Source of the DNA: Betaproteobacteria bacterium
GTDB taxonomy: Bacteria; Pseudomonadota; Gammaproteobacteria; Burkholderiales; SG8-41
Length of the DNA: 45,283 nucleotides
Assembly (NCBI GenBank): GCA_028291945.1
Contig: JAQGNH010000373.1
Location: 1-45,283 of the forward strand
Reading direction: 5' to 3'
This document shows positions 16,668 to 24,595 of the stretch, piece by piece. The position numbers and the translations under genes are program-made. Numbering within the stretch: position 1 is the stretch's first letter; every line of letters begins with the position of its first letter. The notes beneath the pieces were generated by a model. The model was given only the letters and a program-made list of their open reading frames with translations, did not search any database and was not told the origin of the DNA.

Positions 16668-17336
16668 GTGAACCCGATCAAGCGACAAGAGATTTTTCGC
16701 CGGTTACGCGAATCGAATCCCGAACCGAAAAGCGAGCTGGAATACCGCACGCCGTTCGAGCTCCTCGTGGCCGTCATACTCTCGGCGCAAGCGACCGATA
16801 AAAGCGTAAACCTTGCGACGCGCGAGCTGTTCAAGCATGCGAAGACGCCGGCTGAAATCCTCGCACTCGGGGTGAACGGTCTCGAACCTTACATCAAGCG
16901 CATCGGCCTGTATCGCACGAAAGCGAAGAACATCATCGAGACGTGCCGCCTGCTGATCAAAGACTATCGCGGAGAAGTACCCCGGACGCGGGACGAGCTC
17001 GAGAAGCTGCCGGGCGTCGGGCGGAAAACGGCCAACGTCGTCCTGAACGTCGCATTCGGTGAGCCGACGATCGCCGTGGACACCCACATTTTCCGCGTCG
17101 CGAACCGCACCGGGATTGCACCGGGGAAAGACCCGCTGCAAGTGGAGCAGCGGCTGCTCAAGTTCGTGCCGGAAGAATTCCGGAAGCACGCGCACCACTG
17201 GCTCATACTGCACGGACGCTACGTATGCGTCGCCCGCAAGCCGAAGTGTCCGGGTTGCATCATTCGCGACCTGTGCGAGTTCAAGGGGAAAACGAAAGAG
17301 CCGTCAGCGGTCAGCGGTGAGGGATCAGCCGTGTGA
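16668..17336 (+). CDS. nth: Endonuclease III, with repeat-derived C-terminal tail
   Basis: A bifunctional DNA glycosylase/AP lyase for oxidised pyrimidines. With GTG 16668 as start, numbering coincides with E. coli Nth: Lys120 and Asp138 are the catalytic pair (LPGVGRKTAN, AVDTHIFR), and Cys187, 194, 197 and 203 form the 4Fe-4S loop CVARKPKCPGCIIRDLC. The frame is open 14 codons further upstream, but those residues are not conserved. The protein is 222 residues against 211 in E. coli; the extra tail EPSAVSGEGSAV is encoded by a GTCAGCG repeat that has extended the reading frame. TACACT lies six bases before the start. Confidence 0.96.
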   Translation: MNPIKRQEIFRRLRESNPEPKSELEYRTPFELLVAVILSAQATDKSVNLATRELFKHAKTPAEILALGVNGLEPYIKRIGLYRTKAKNIIETCRLLIKDYRGEVPRTRDELEKLPGVGRKTANVVLNVAFGEPTIAVDTHIFRVANRTGIAPGKDPLQVEQRLLKFVPEEFRKHAHHWLILHGRYVCVARKPKCPGCIIRDLCEFKGKTKEPSAVSGEGSAV

Positions 17337-17484
17337 ATCCAAAGCGAATACACCTACCGTTTGGAGAGTAGGACTCCGATGAGTCAATCAACCGGTATCT
17401 GCGGGATTGCCACGTCGCATTGTTCGACTTAACTCTCCTCTCACGTGCCGATCTAAGTTCACCGCTGACCGCTGACCGCTGACG
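17298..17484. repeat. Family E paired inverted array (GTCAGCG / CGCTGAC) spanning nth 3' end and intergenic gap
   Basis: The left arm GCCGTCAGCGGTCAGCGGTG begins at about 17300 and encodes the last nth codons. The right arm (17463-17484), CCGCTGACCGCTGACCGCTG plus ACG, is its inverted counterpart. They enclose about 140 unique bases with a small hairpin GACTCCGATGAGTC. The layout, terminal inverted repeats around a short non-coding core, resembles a miniature element. No target-site duplication was identified by eye. Confidence 0.7.
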
Positions 17485-17487
17485 CCA

Positions 17488-17922
17488 ATGTTCAACCCCT
17501 CCCGCAACGACGCTCGCACGTTCTTCTTCGAAACCTGGACCAAGTACCAGCGCGGTGAGCCCCTTTCGGGCCTCGAGCAGACTGCGTTGAATGTACTGCT
17601 GCTGCATCCGGAATATCGCCCGCTGCTCGAGAATCGCGAGCGCAATCTGGACCGGGACTTTGCGCCGGAAGGTGCCCAGATCAATCCTTTTCTGCATCTG
17701 TCCCTGCACCTCGCCATCGAAGAGCAGCTCTCGATCGACCAGCCGCCGGGCATTCGAGACCGCTACGTTGCGCTCGTAAAGAAAACCGGATCGGAGCACG
17801 ATGCGAAACACGATGTGCTCGAGTGTCTCGGCGAGACGATCTGGCAGGCTCAGCGCACAGGCTCCCCCCCGGATGAGACTGCCTACCTGCAGTGTCTCGA
17901 TCTAAAAACGCGCGCTACTTAG
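17488..17922 (+). CDS. DUF1841 family protein
   Basis: A 144-residue cytoplasmic protein of a conserved betaproteobacterial/gammaproteobacterial family with no known function. The family pattern is clear: MFNPSRNDARTFFFETWTKY, LSGLEQTALNVLLLHPEYR, and INPFLHLSLHLAIEEQLSID, followed by DAKHDVLECLGETIWQAQR near the C terminus. It starts four bases after the right arm of the family E repeat, so its leader comes from the repeat and has no evident Shine-Dalgarno sequence. Its position next to nth is usual in betaproteobacteria. Confidence 0.92.
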   Translation: MFNPSRNDARTFFFETWTKYQRGEPLSGLEQTALNVLLLHPEYRPLLENRERNLDRDFAPEGAQINPFLHLSLHLAIEEQLSIDQPPGIRDRYVALVKKTGSEHDAKHDVLECLGETIWQAQRTGSPPDETAYLQCLDLKTRAT

Positions 17923-17974
17923 ACGCAGCGCTCGCGAAACCGGTTAGCCGATAAGGTGCGGCACCGGCACGTCG

Positions 17975-18325
17975 CTATCGCTTGCCTGAATGTACGAGGT
18001 AGGGGTTCTTGCGCACGACGAGACCCTGCTGATGGGAATAGTAGGCCGCAAGATCGTCGAAGTCGCGCTGCGTGAGATTGGCTACTTGCGGTGCCATGAT
18101 CGCGTTCTTGCGCTTACCGGACTTATAGTCTTTCAGCGCTTTCACGAGGTAGTCGTCGTGCTGTCCCGCAAGCCGGGGAAAATCTCCCGTTGCGCTATTG
18201 CCATCCGGGCCGTGACACGCCGCGCACGTCCGCGACTTTTCCTTGCCCGCTTCCGGATCGGCAGCATAGCTGGTGCCGCCGGCAAAAACACCGAGCAGAA
18301 CAGAAATCAGTACGAGCTTACCCAT
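17975..18325 (-). CDS. Monohaem class I cytochrome c (c553/c4-like)
   Basis: A periplasmic electron carrier. A signal peptide ends near AADPEAG (cleavage after residue 21). The haem-binding motif is CAACH at residues 34-38, and Met77 in NAIMAPQVANL is the probable sixth ligand. The fold resembles half of a dihaem cytochrome c4: HGPDGNSATGDFPRLAGQH, then LTQRDFDDLAAYYSHQ. The C-terminal extension VVRKNPYLVHSGKR is slightly unusual. It lies 18 bases after a second cytochrome c gene on the same strand, so the pair probably forms one transcript and may do jointly what c4 does in one chain. Confidence 0.92.
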   Translation of the reverse strand: MGKLVLISVLLGVFAGGTSYAADPEAGKEKSRTCAACHGPDGNSATGDFPRLAGQHDDYLVKALKDYKSGKRKNAIMAPQVANLTQRDFDDLAAYYSHQQGLVVRKNPYLVHSGKR

Positions 18326-18343
18326 GCTTGAAGTTCCCCGTGG

Positions 18344-18703
18344 CTATCTGGACGCCGACTTCGCCGGCTCATTCGAATAGAAAGCCGCAAGATCGGCCAT
18401 GTCCTGATCGCTCAGGCTTGCAGCGATTGCGCGCATCGACGGATGTTGCCTTTCGCCGGACTTGTACGCGCGCAGCGCACTCACGATGTACGGTGCGTGC
18501 TGGCCATCCAGTTTGGGTACGCTGTACACCGAAGGGAAAGCAGTCTTGTACCCCGGTATGTTGTGACACCCCGCGCACATAGAGCTCTTGTGACGGCCTG
18601 CGTCGGCATTGCCTTGATTCTGAGCCGCCGCCGGCAACGCCGAGGTCATTGCAAGCGCAGCGCAGATCAGTCCGGAAATTTTTGAAGTTTTCATGTCCGC
18701 CAT
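18344..18703 (-). CDS. Monohaem class I cytochrome c
   Basis: Partner of the downstream cytochrome gene. From ATG 18703 a signal peptide covers about 28 residues (ICAALAMTSALPAAAQ). The haem motif is CAGCH at residues 43-47 in KSSMCAGCHNIPGYKTAFP, and Met90 in QHPSMRAIAASL is the likely axial ligand. The C-terminal helix LSDQDMADLAAFYS is typical of the c4/c5 group. ATG 18694 is an alternative start; the open frame reaches 18805 but the extra residues are not signal-like. The gene is divergent from the SulP gene with 134 bases between, which must hold both promoters. Confidence 0.9.
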   Translation of the reverse strand: MADMKTSKISGLICAALAMTSALPAAAQNQGNADAGRHKSSMCAGCHNIPGYKTAFPSVYSVPKLDGQHAPYIVSALRAYKSGERQHPSMRAIAASLSDQDMADLAAFYSNEPAKSASR

Positions 18704-18837
18704 TGTGTAATCGGATGCGCGCTCGAGGGCAGCGCGGGGGCAAGCACGACGCGCGATTATACCGAAAAAGGCGCTCGCGTTGCTGCGGTGACCGGCATCA
18801 CCCATAATCCCTTTCCAACGCTCTGCTACTTCATTCA

Positions 18838-20658
18838 GTGAGCATAAAAGACTCGTTCCAGGCGCACCTCACGCCACACCTTACGCGCTTGCTTCCGTTT
18901 CTGCGGTGGTGGCCTCGCGTCAATCGAGTCACGGTGCGTTCGGACGCAATCGCTGGCGCCATCGGAGCGGTCGTCGTGCTGCCGCAAGGCGTCGCGTTCG
19001 CAACCATAGCGGGCATGCCGCCCGAGTATGGTTTGTACGCAGCGATCGTACCCGCGATCGTTGCAGCCTTGTTCGGCTCGAGCTGGCACCTGGTATCGGG
19101 CCCCACGACTGCGATATCGATCGTCATCTATTCGACGATGAGCACCCTCGCGGAGCCCGGAACCCAAGCCTACGTCGAGCTCGTGCTCCTCGCCACATTT
19201 CTGACAGGCGTATTCCAGCTGGCGATGGGCCTGGGACGGCTAGGCGTGCTGGTGAACTTCATATCCCATACCGTCGTGATCGGCTTCACGGCCGGCGCCG
19301 GTCTGCTGATCGCCGCAAGCCAGATCCAGCACTTTTTCGGCATCCCGATGGAACGCGGCATGTCGTTCGCCGAAGCGATTCAGGCTTTCATCACGCGCAT
19401 CGAGACCGCAAACTGGCACGTTACTGCTGTAGGCGTCGTGACCCTGCTCGTCGGCATTCTCGTACGGCTGCGCTATCCAAAGTTTCCGTACATGATCGCA
19501 GCGATGATCGCCGGCAGCCTGTTTGCAGGCGGCCTCGATTTCCTGACTATACAAGCGATTCCGACCGTCACTGCACTGCCGGCGGCTTTGCCGCAGTTTT
19601 CTTCGCCGCCGTTTTCGCTCGAAGCGCTGCGCAAGACCGCGTCGATCGCGGTGGCGATCACGATGCTCGGGCTCACCGAGGCGGCTTCGATAGGACGCGC
19701 GCTCGCCTTACGCTCCGAGCAGCGCATCGACGGCAACCAGGAGTTCATCGGGCAAGGTCTTGCGAACATCGCAGGCAGTTTCTTTTCGGCGTACGCCTCG
19801 AGCGGCTCCTTCAACCGCAGTGGATTGAACTACGAAGCGGGCGCAAAAACACCGCTCGCTTCCGTTTTTGCGGCGCTGATGCTGATGGTGATATTGCTGG
19901 TGGTCGCGCCGCTCGCCCGTTATCTGCCGATCCCGGCGATGGCCGGCATCCTGTTTCTCGTCGCGTGGGGGCTGATCGACTACAGAGCGATGCGAACCAT
20001 TATCCGCACCAGCCGCTCGGAGACTGCGGTGCTCGCCGTTACGCTGGTCGCGACGCTCACCGCGCAGCTCGAGTTCGCCATCTACGTCGGCGTGCTGCTT
20101 TCACTGATGCTATATCTCAGCCGCACGTCGCGCCCGAGTATCGTCGATGTGAAACCCGACCCCGGAGAGCACAGCTACCTGTTCACCACTCGCAGCGGAC
20201 TGCCGGACTGCCCACAACTTAAAATCGTCCGCATCAACGGCGCAATATTCTTCGGCGCGGTCGATCACGTGCAGGGCGTACTGCAAAGCATCGACACGGA
20301 CAATCCCCTGCAAAAGCATCTCCTCGTCGACGCAACCGGAATCCATTTTGTCGACGTCGCAGGGGCAGAAATGCTGGCTCTGGAAGCAAAGAGGCGCAGA
20401 CGCCTCGGCGGCGGACTTTATCTATACCGCGTGAACAATGACGTGATGAAGCTGCTCACGCGAGGCGGATACCTCGAGGACATCGGCAAAGACAACATCT
20501 TCCCCGCACGATCGCGAGCCGTCGGATTCATTTATCCGAACCTGGACGTGGAGACCTGCCGCACGTGTCCGAGGCAGATCTTCAGGGAATGCAAAACGGC
20601 ACTGCCCAACGGGGAGCCACGGGAGCCGCTTCGACCGATCGCCGTTGCTTCGAGTTGA
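18838..20658 (+). CDS. SulP-family anion transporter with C-terminal STAS domain
   Basis: An inner-membrane sulfate permease/SLC26-type anion transporter. The N-terminal region starts RSDAIAGAIGAVVVLPQGVAFA and YGLYAAIVPAIVAALFGSS, the family's first helices with the SulP signature, followed by about ten more membrane segments up to residue 430. A STAS domain occupies about residues 460-560 (LKIVRINGAIFFGAVDH, LLVDATGIHFVDVAG). The final region has a short cysteine cluster, CRTCPRQIFREC. The start is GTG 18838. Length (606) is normal. The anion could be sulfate, bicarbonate or a dicarboxylate; the sequence does not decide. Confidence 0.93.
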   Translation: MSIKDSFQAHLTPHLTRLLPFLRWWPRVNRVTVRSDAIAGAIGAVVVLPQGVAFATIAGMPPEYGLYAAIVPAIVAALFGSSWHLVSGPTTAISIVIYSTMSTLAEPGTQAYVELVLLATFLTGVFQLAMGLGRLGVLVNFISHTVVIGFTAGAGLLIAASQIQHFFGIPMERGMSFAEAIQAFITRIETANWHVTAVGVVTLLVGILVRLRYPKFPYMIAAMIAGSLFAGGLDFLTIQAIPTVTALPAALPQFSSPPFSLEALRKTASIAVAITMLGLTEAASIGRALALRSEQRIDGNQEFIGQGLANIAGSFFSAYASSGSFNRSGLNYEAGAKTPLASVFAALMLMVILLVVAPLARYLPIPAMAGILFLVAWGLIDYRAMRTIIRTSRSETAVLAVTLVATLTAQLEFAIYVGVLLSLMLYLSRTSRPSIVDVKPDPGEHSYLFTTRSGLPDCPQLKIVRINGAIFFGAVDHVQGVLQSIDTDNPLQKHLLVDATGIHFVDVAGAEMLALEAKRRRRLGGGLYLYRVNNDVMKLLTRGGYLEDIGKDNIFPARSRAVGFIYPNLDVETCRTCPRQIFRECKTALPNGEPREPLRPIAVASS

Positions 20659-20662
20659 GGAT

Positions 20663-21220
20663 ATGGGCAAACGACTGACCAAAATTTATACGCGTACCGG
20701 TGACGACGGTACGACCGGGCTCGCGGACGGCTCACGCGTCAACAAGGATGCACCCCGAATCGAGGCGATCGGTGATATCGACGAGCTGAACAGCACGATC
20801 GGCGTGCTGCTCACGCACGATTTGCCGACACGTTTGCGAGACACAATGACGGCCGTGCAGCACGATCTGTTCGATCTCGGCGGCGAACTGAGCGTCCCCG
20901 GCCACGCCATCATCAGCGCGTCGCATGTCAGTCGTCTCGAGCATGAGCTCGATGCCGTGAATGCATCGCTTGCCCCGCTCACCGATTTCATTCTGCCCGG
21001 CGGCTCGGGTGGAGCGGCAGCGGCTCATGTCGCGCGCGCGGTATGCCGTCGCGCCGAGCGCGCGCTCGTCACGCTGGCGAGCCGCGAAGGCGTGCCCCCT
21101 CTTCTTCTGCAGTATTTGAACCGTCTTTCGGACTTGCTGTTTGTCGCAGCGCGTTCAGTCAATTCACACGCGGGGGTACGGGACGTATTGTGGCAGCAGG
21201 GTAAAAGCCGCAACGCCTGA
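20663..21220 (+). CDS. Cob(I)alamin adenosyltransferase, PduO type
   Basis: Transfers the adenosyl group of ATP to cob(I)alamin, making adenosylcobalamin. PduO-type signatures are the N-terminal KIYTRTGDDGTTGLADGSRV, IEAIGDIDELNSTIGVL, FILPGGSGGAAAAHVARAVCRRAERA and LNRLSDLLFVAARSVN. ATG 20663 is four bases after the SulP stop, with GAGG close upstream; the frame is open to 20645. Linked to SulP only by proximity. Its convergent neighbour is a BtuF-like cobalamin/haem-binding protein, suggesting a B12 salvage locus. Confidence 0.95.
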   Translation: MGKRLTKIYTRTGDDGTTGLADGSRVNKDAPRIEAIGDIDELNSTIGVLLTHDLPTRLRDTMTAVQHDLFDLGGELSVPGHAIISASHVSRLEHELDAVNASLAPLTDFILPGGSGGAAAAHVARAVCRRAERALVTLASREGVPPLLLQYLNRLSDLLFVAARSVNSHAGVRDVLWQQGKSRNA

Positions 21221-21224
21221 AAAG

Positions 21225-21281
21225 CGTGATTCGTGATCCGAGCAATCAATGCCCAACACGGATCACGAGTCACGGATCACG
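21225..21281. repeat. Family C inverted repeat (GTGATTCGTGATCC), between convergent genes
   Basis: CGTGATTCGTGATCC (21225-21239) and GGATCACGAGTCACG (21260-21274) are 15-base inverted arms with one mismatch, around a 20-base loop; a further GGATCACG follows at 21274-21281. It could terminate both converging transcripts, though there is no T run. The same core, CGTGATTCGTGATTCGG, occurs at 36531-36547. Confidence 0.75.
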
Positions 21282-21285
21282 CAGT

Positions 21286-22173
21286 TCAGGGGCGCACGCG
21301 GTGCGCGCGCACCCCAGCCAGATACTCACACACCAGCGCGGCTCCCTGTGCAATGCGCAGCGTCTGCCGCTGAATGAGATCAGCCGGCACGTAGCGCACC
21401 GGGATCTCGCGCAATGCTGCAATACGTGTACGCTGCCATTCGGACGCGAGCTCGTGCGGCCGAATCGCCGAGCTCCCGCCGATGATGACCTCAGGTCGTG
21501 AAGCGAGCACGGCTTCGATCGATACCGAGGGTGTCAGCATCGCCGCTCCTGCGAACACGTTTGTTCCGCCGCACAGCGCGATGACATCGCTGATCAGATG
21601 CGCTCCATTCACGGTGAGCAGTGGCCGATGCCAGATTTCGTAGAACACCCGCACCGGGGCTTGGGTGCTGTAGCGCCCACGAAGCGCAGCGAGGTCGCGT
21701 TCGAAATGCGCAGCCGCCGCATTTGCGGTGGCTGTGCTACCTGCAAATGTGCCGACCGTGCGCACCAGACGCGCGATATCCGAAAGCGTGCGCGGTTCGC
21801 TGACAAACACTCGAAAGCCAAGCCGCTCCAGGCGCTCGAGATCGCCGGCGGGATTGCCGCTCTGCCAGCCGAGAATCAGATCCGGCTTGAGCGCCATCAC
21901 CCGCTCGAGATCGATGCGTGAAGCGTCCCCGACCTGAGGGAGCCGCCGTGCGGCTTCGGGATAATCGCTATAGCGAACGACCGCTGCAAGCTGACCGCCG
22001 GCACCTGCAGCGAAAACGATTTCGGTCAGATGAGGAGACAGCGCAATGATGCGCGCGGGTCGGGCAGGCAGATTGACGACGACGGCACGGTCGTCCTTGA
22101 CCTGAACAGCAGCTGACAGTGTGGTGGCAAGCGCCCCGGAAACAAGCGCCGCGCCGCGCAGCAAGCGCAGCAC
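21286..22173 (-). CDS. BtuF-like ABC transporter substrate-binding protein (cobalamin or haem)
   Basis: A periplasmic binding protein of the class III (FepB/BtuF) family. GTG 22173 gives a signal peptide ending near LSAAVQVKD. The fold signature is seen in RIIALSPHLTEIVFAAGAGG, VVRYSDYPEAARRLPQVGD and ERVMALKPDLILGW, the pattern of BtuF, and the C-terminal lobe is complete (295 residues). No permease (BtuC) or ATPase (BtuD) gene is beside it. It converges with a cobalamin adenosyltransferase gene, which favours cobalamin over haem or siderophore as ligand. It is 14 bases after the cNMP-binding gene, probably in one operon. No cobalamin riboswitch is visible upstream. Confidence 0.85.
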   Translation of the reverse strand: MLRLLRGAALVSGALATTLSAAVQVKDDRAVVVNLPARPARIIALSPHLTEIVFAAGAGGQLAAVVRYSDYPEAARRLPQVGDASRIDLERVMALKPDLILGWQSGNPAGDLERLERLGFRVFVSEPRTLSDIARLVRTVGTFAGSTATANAAAAHFERDLAALRGRYSTQAPVRVFYEIWHRPLLTVNGAHLISDVIALCGGTNVFAGAAMLTPSVSIEAVLASRPEVIIGGSSAIRPHELASEWQRTRIAALREIPVRYVPADLIQRQTLRIAQGAALVCEYLAGVRAHRVRP

Positions 22174-22187
22174 GAAATGGAAAACTA

Positions 22188-22727
22188 TTACACGCCGTCC
22201 ATGTAGCGCATCAACTTTGCGCTCGTTTGACGCAGGCGCGCTGACAGCATGGTCACGAGCTTGACCAGGATCTTGGAGCCGAGGTGAGGCTGTTCGAGGA
22301 TGATCTTGGCCATGTTATCGCGCGTGAGCACGCCGAACGTGGTCACCTGGGTTGTGCGGCACGTGGCGAACCGAGGCTCGCCGTCGATCATCGACATCTC
22401 GCCTATGGTCGTTCCGGCGCCCACGCTCGTCATGTGCTGCTGCTCGCGCTGCATGCCTCTTTTCAAGATGTCGACTTCGCCGCGGACGATGAGCAGCATG
22501 TGATCGCCGACGTCGCCTTCACGGATGATCGTCTCGTTAGGCTGAGCACGATACACGCCCATGTATTCAGCGAGCGTTTTGACGTCGTCCGGCGTGAATT
22601 CCGAAAATAGTGGCGCCCGACCGAGGAGGGTCGAAAGCTCCTGAGCGACTTCGGTGTTGTCGGTCACGCGCTCGAAGCGCTCGAGCGCATTAGCATCTTC
22701 AGGAAACTTCACAGCGGTCTGGGCCAT
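22188..22727 (-). CDS. Stand-alone cyclic-nucleotide-binding domain protein
   Basis: About 120 residues (50-170) form one cNMP-binding beta-roll: FSEFTPDDVKTLAEYMGVYR, ETIIREGDVGDHMLLIVRGE, and the phosphate-binding cassette GTTIGEMSMIDGEPRFATC. In the cassette, GEMSMIDGEPRFAT matches the consensus GExALxxxxPRxAT well, so cyclic nucleotide binding is plausible. There is no helix-turn-helix after it, only an amphipathic helix ending KLMRYMDGV, so it is not a CRP-type transcription factor. The function is unknown. It is the first gene of a probable pair with the BtuF-like gene. Confidence 0.88.
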   Translation of the reverse strand: MAQTAVKFPEDANALERFERVTDNTEVAQELSTLLGRAPLFSEFTPDDVKTLAEYMGVYRAQPNETIIREGDVGDHMLLIVRGEVDILKRGMQREQQHMTSVGAGTTIGEMSMIDGEPRFATCRTTQVTTFGVLTRDNMAKIILEQPHLGSKILVKLVTMLSARLRQTSAKLMRYMDGV

Positions 22728-22805
22728 TTCTTCCCCCCGGGGCGTATCCCCAGATTCTGCTAGTGTACCAGCCCGAACTCCGGCTACCGCGTGCGTATTG
22801 CCTTC

Positions 22806-23879
22806 TTACTCCGCTTCGGCCTCTGCCTTCACGCGCCGTGCGCGAACAGCAGCAGCAAGCTCATCGAGCAGCGCGCGGCTGTCTTCCCAGCTGATACAGC
22901 CATCGGTGATGCTCACCCCATACTCCAGCGTCTTGCCGGGGACCAGGTCCTGGCGGCCGCCTTTCAGATGGCTTTCCAGCATGATGCCGAAAATCCGATC
23001 TTCGCCATCGGCGATCTGCCGCCCTACATCGTGCCCGACGTCGACCTGCTTCTGCGCATTCTTGCTGCTGTTGCCGTGGCTGAAATCGACCATCAGGCGG
23101 GCCGGTATGCCGGCTTCCGCAAGCCCCTTTGCCGCAGCATCGACGTTCGCCGCGTCGTAGTTGGGGTTTTTGCCGCCGCGCAGAATAACGTGGCAGTCCT
23201 CGTTGCCGGTCGTCGACACGATCGCAGAGTGCCCACCCTTCGTCACCGACAGGAAATGATGCGGTGCCTGCGCCGCGCGGATCGCGTCCACTGCAATCTT
23301 GATGTTGCCATCGGTGCCGTTCTTGAAGCCGACCGGGCATGACAGGCCCGACGCAAGCTCCCGGTGCACCTGGCTTTCGGTGGTGCGCGCGCCTATCGCG
23401 CCCCATGCCACGAGATCGGCAATATATTGGGGAGTGATCATATCGAGGAATTCGCACCCGACCGGCACGCCGATCTCGTTCAAATCGAGCAGGAGCTGCC
23501 GCGCGATGCGCAATCCTTCGTTGATACTGAAGCTGCCGTCCAGGTTCGGATCGTTGATCAGACCTTTCCAGCCGACCGTAGTCCGCGGTTTTTCAAAATA
23601 GACGCGCATTACGAGGAGAAGCTCACGGCCGAGCTTTTGACGCGCGTCGGCAAGCCGCGCCGCGTACTCCTTCGCGGCTTTTACGTCATGTATGGAACAC
23701 GGCCCGGAGATCACGACCAGGCGATCATCGGCGCCGTGCAAAATCCGGTGTATCTGCTGACGCGCATCGACCACCGTCTTGGCGGCTTTTTCCGTGATGC
23801 CAAATTCGCGCAGGACGTGCGAAGGCGGCGTGAGCTCCTTGATCTCCTTGATACGCAGATCGTCGGTTCTGTACTGCAT
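22806..23879 (-). CDS. aroG: 3-deoxy-7-phosphoheptulonate synthase, class I
   Basis: Condenses phosphoenolpyruvate and erythrose 4-phosphate, the entry step of aromatic amino-acid synthesis. The class I AroFGH architecture is complete in 357 residues: N-terminal extension with RIKEIKELTPPSHVLREF (part of the feedback site), VISGPCSIHD, MRVYFEKPRTTVGWKGLIND, AIGARTTESQVHRELASGLS, VGFKNGTDG and DFSHGNSSKNAQKQ. The isozyme (Phe, Tyr or Trp sensitive) cannot be told with confidence; AroG is used as the general symbol. The short gap to the cNMP gene downstream (78 bases) leaves room for a promoter. Confidence 0.94.
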   Translation of the reverse strand: MQYRTDDLRIKEIKELTPPSHVLREFGITEKAAKTVVDARQQIHRILHGADDRLVVISGPCSIHDVKAAKEYAARLADARQKLGRELLLVMRVYFEKPRTTVGWKGLINDPNLDGSFSINEGLRIARQLLLDLNEIGVPVGCEFLDMITPQYIADLVAWGAIGARTTESQVHRELASGLSCPVGFKNGTDGNIKIAVDAIRAAQAPHHFLSVTKGGHSAIVSTTGNEDCHVILRGGKNPNYDAANVDAAAKGLAEAGIPARLMVDFSHGNSSKNAQKQVDVGHDVGRQIADGEDRIFGIMLESHLKGGRQDLVPGKTLEYGVSITDGCISWEDSRALLDELAAAVRARRVKAEAEAE

Positions 23880-23965
23880 GCTGCTCCCAAAGGCCCGTCA
23901 AATCGAAGAATTTTACCGTCCGGTGGCGCCGCGTGACTAGTGTCGGCCCATCCCGACACACGTCG

Positions 23966-24586
23966 ATGCTAAGCTTGCCCCAAATGCTGCTCGACGTGAT
24001 GAAGAATCTTTTCCGGCCACGGTCCCGAGGGCTTGGCGGCGCGACGCCTTCAGCACCAATGCCGTTGCGTCTCCATATCGGCGGGAAGACTCCGCATCCG
24101 CGATGGAAGATCGTGAATACGGTTCCCGGACAGCATGTCGACTATGTCCGCTCATGCACCGACTTGTCCATCTTCCCCGAAGCGAGCGTGGCTGAAATTT
24201 ACGCGTCGCACGTGCTCGAGCACCTCGGCTACCGGGCAGAGCTTGCCGACACGCTGAGTGAGTTTCACCGTGTATTGCAGCCCGGCGGCATGTTGCGCGC
24301 GAGTGTGCCGGACCTGACGACGCTTTGCTCGCTCTTCCTGGATCTAGCCTCGGACGCGCCAGAACGCTTCGAAGTAATGCGCATGATGTTCGGTGGGCAA
24401 ATCGACAGCTTTGACTTCCACCGGGTAGGACTCGACCAGGAATTCCTGGCGGGCTTCCTGGCAAGCGCCGGCTTCGCTGACATTCAACGCGTGACCCATT
24501 TCGGGTTGTTCGACGATTCGAGCACGTTGATTTTCAAAGGCCACGCAATCAGCCTCAACCTGGTTGCACGAAAACCCCGCAACTGA
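23966..24586 (+). CDS. SAM-dependent methyltransferase-like protein
   Basis: Contains the class I methyltransferase-like pattern LRLHIGGKTPHPRWKIVNTV, VAEIYASHVLEHL, EFHRVLQPGGMLRASVPDL (motifs I, II/acidic and post-motif III), as in glycosylation- or O-antigen-associated methyltransferases. The usual GxGxG loop is reduced to HIGGKT, so catalytic activity is not certain. The C-terminal half contains MRMMFGGQIDSFDFHRVGLD. Start choices are ATG 23966, ATG 23999 or GTG 23933; none has a good Shine-Dalgarno sequence. It stands alone, divergent from aroG and convergent with tldD. Confidence 0.75.
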   Translation: MLSLPQMLLDVMKNLFRPRSRGLGGATPSAPMPLRLHIGGKTPHPRWKIVNTVPGQHVDYVRSCTDLSIFPEASVAEIYASHVLEHLGYRAELADTLSEFHRVLQPGGMLRASVPDLTTLCSLFLDLASDAPERFEVMRMMFGGQIDSFDFHRVGLDQEFLAGFLASAGFADIQRVTHFGLFDDSSTLIFKGHAISLNLVARKPRN

Positions 24587-24595
24587 CGTACTGGG

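Noticed and set aside
22728-22805. Possible cobalamin riboswitch before the cNMP/BtuF-like operon
   Set aside because: The stretch is only 78 bases and has no B12-box-like sequence or matching fold.
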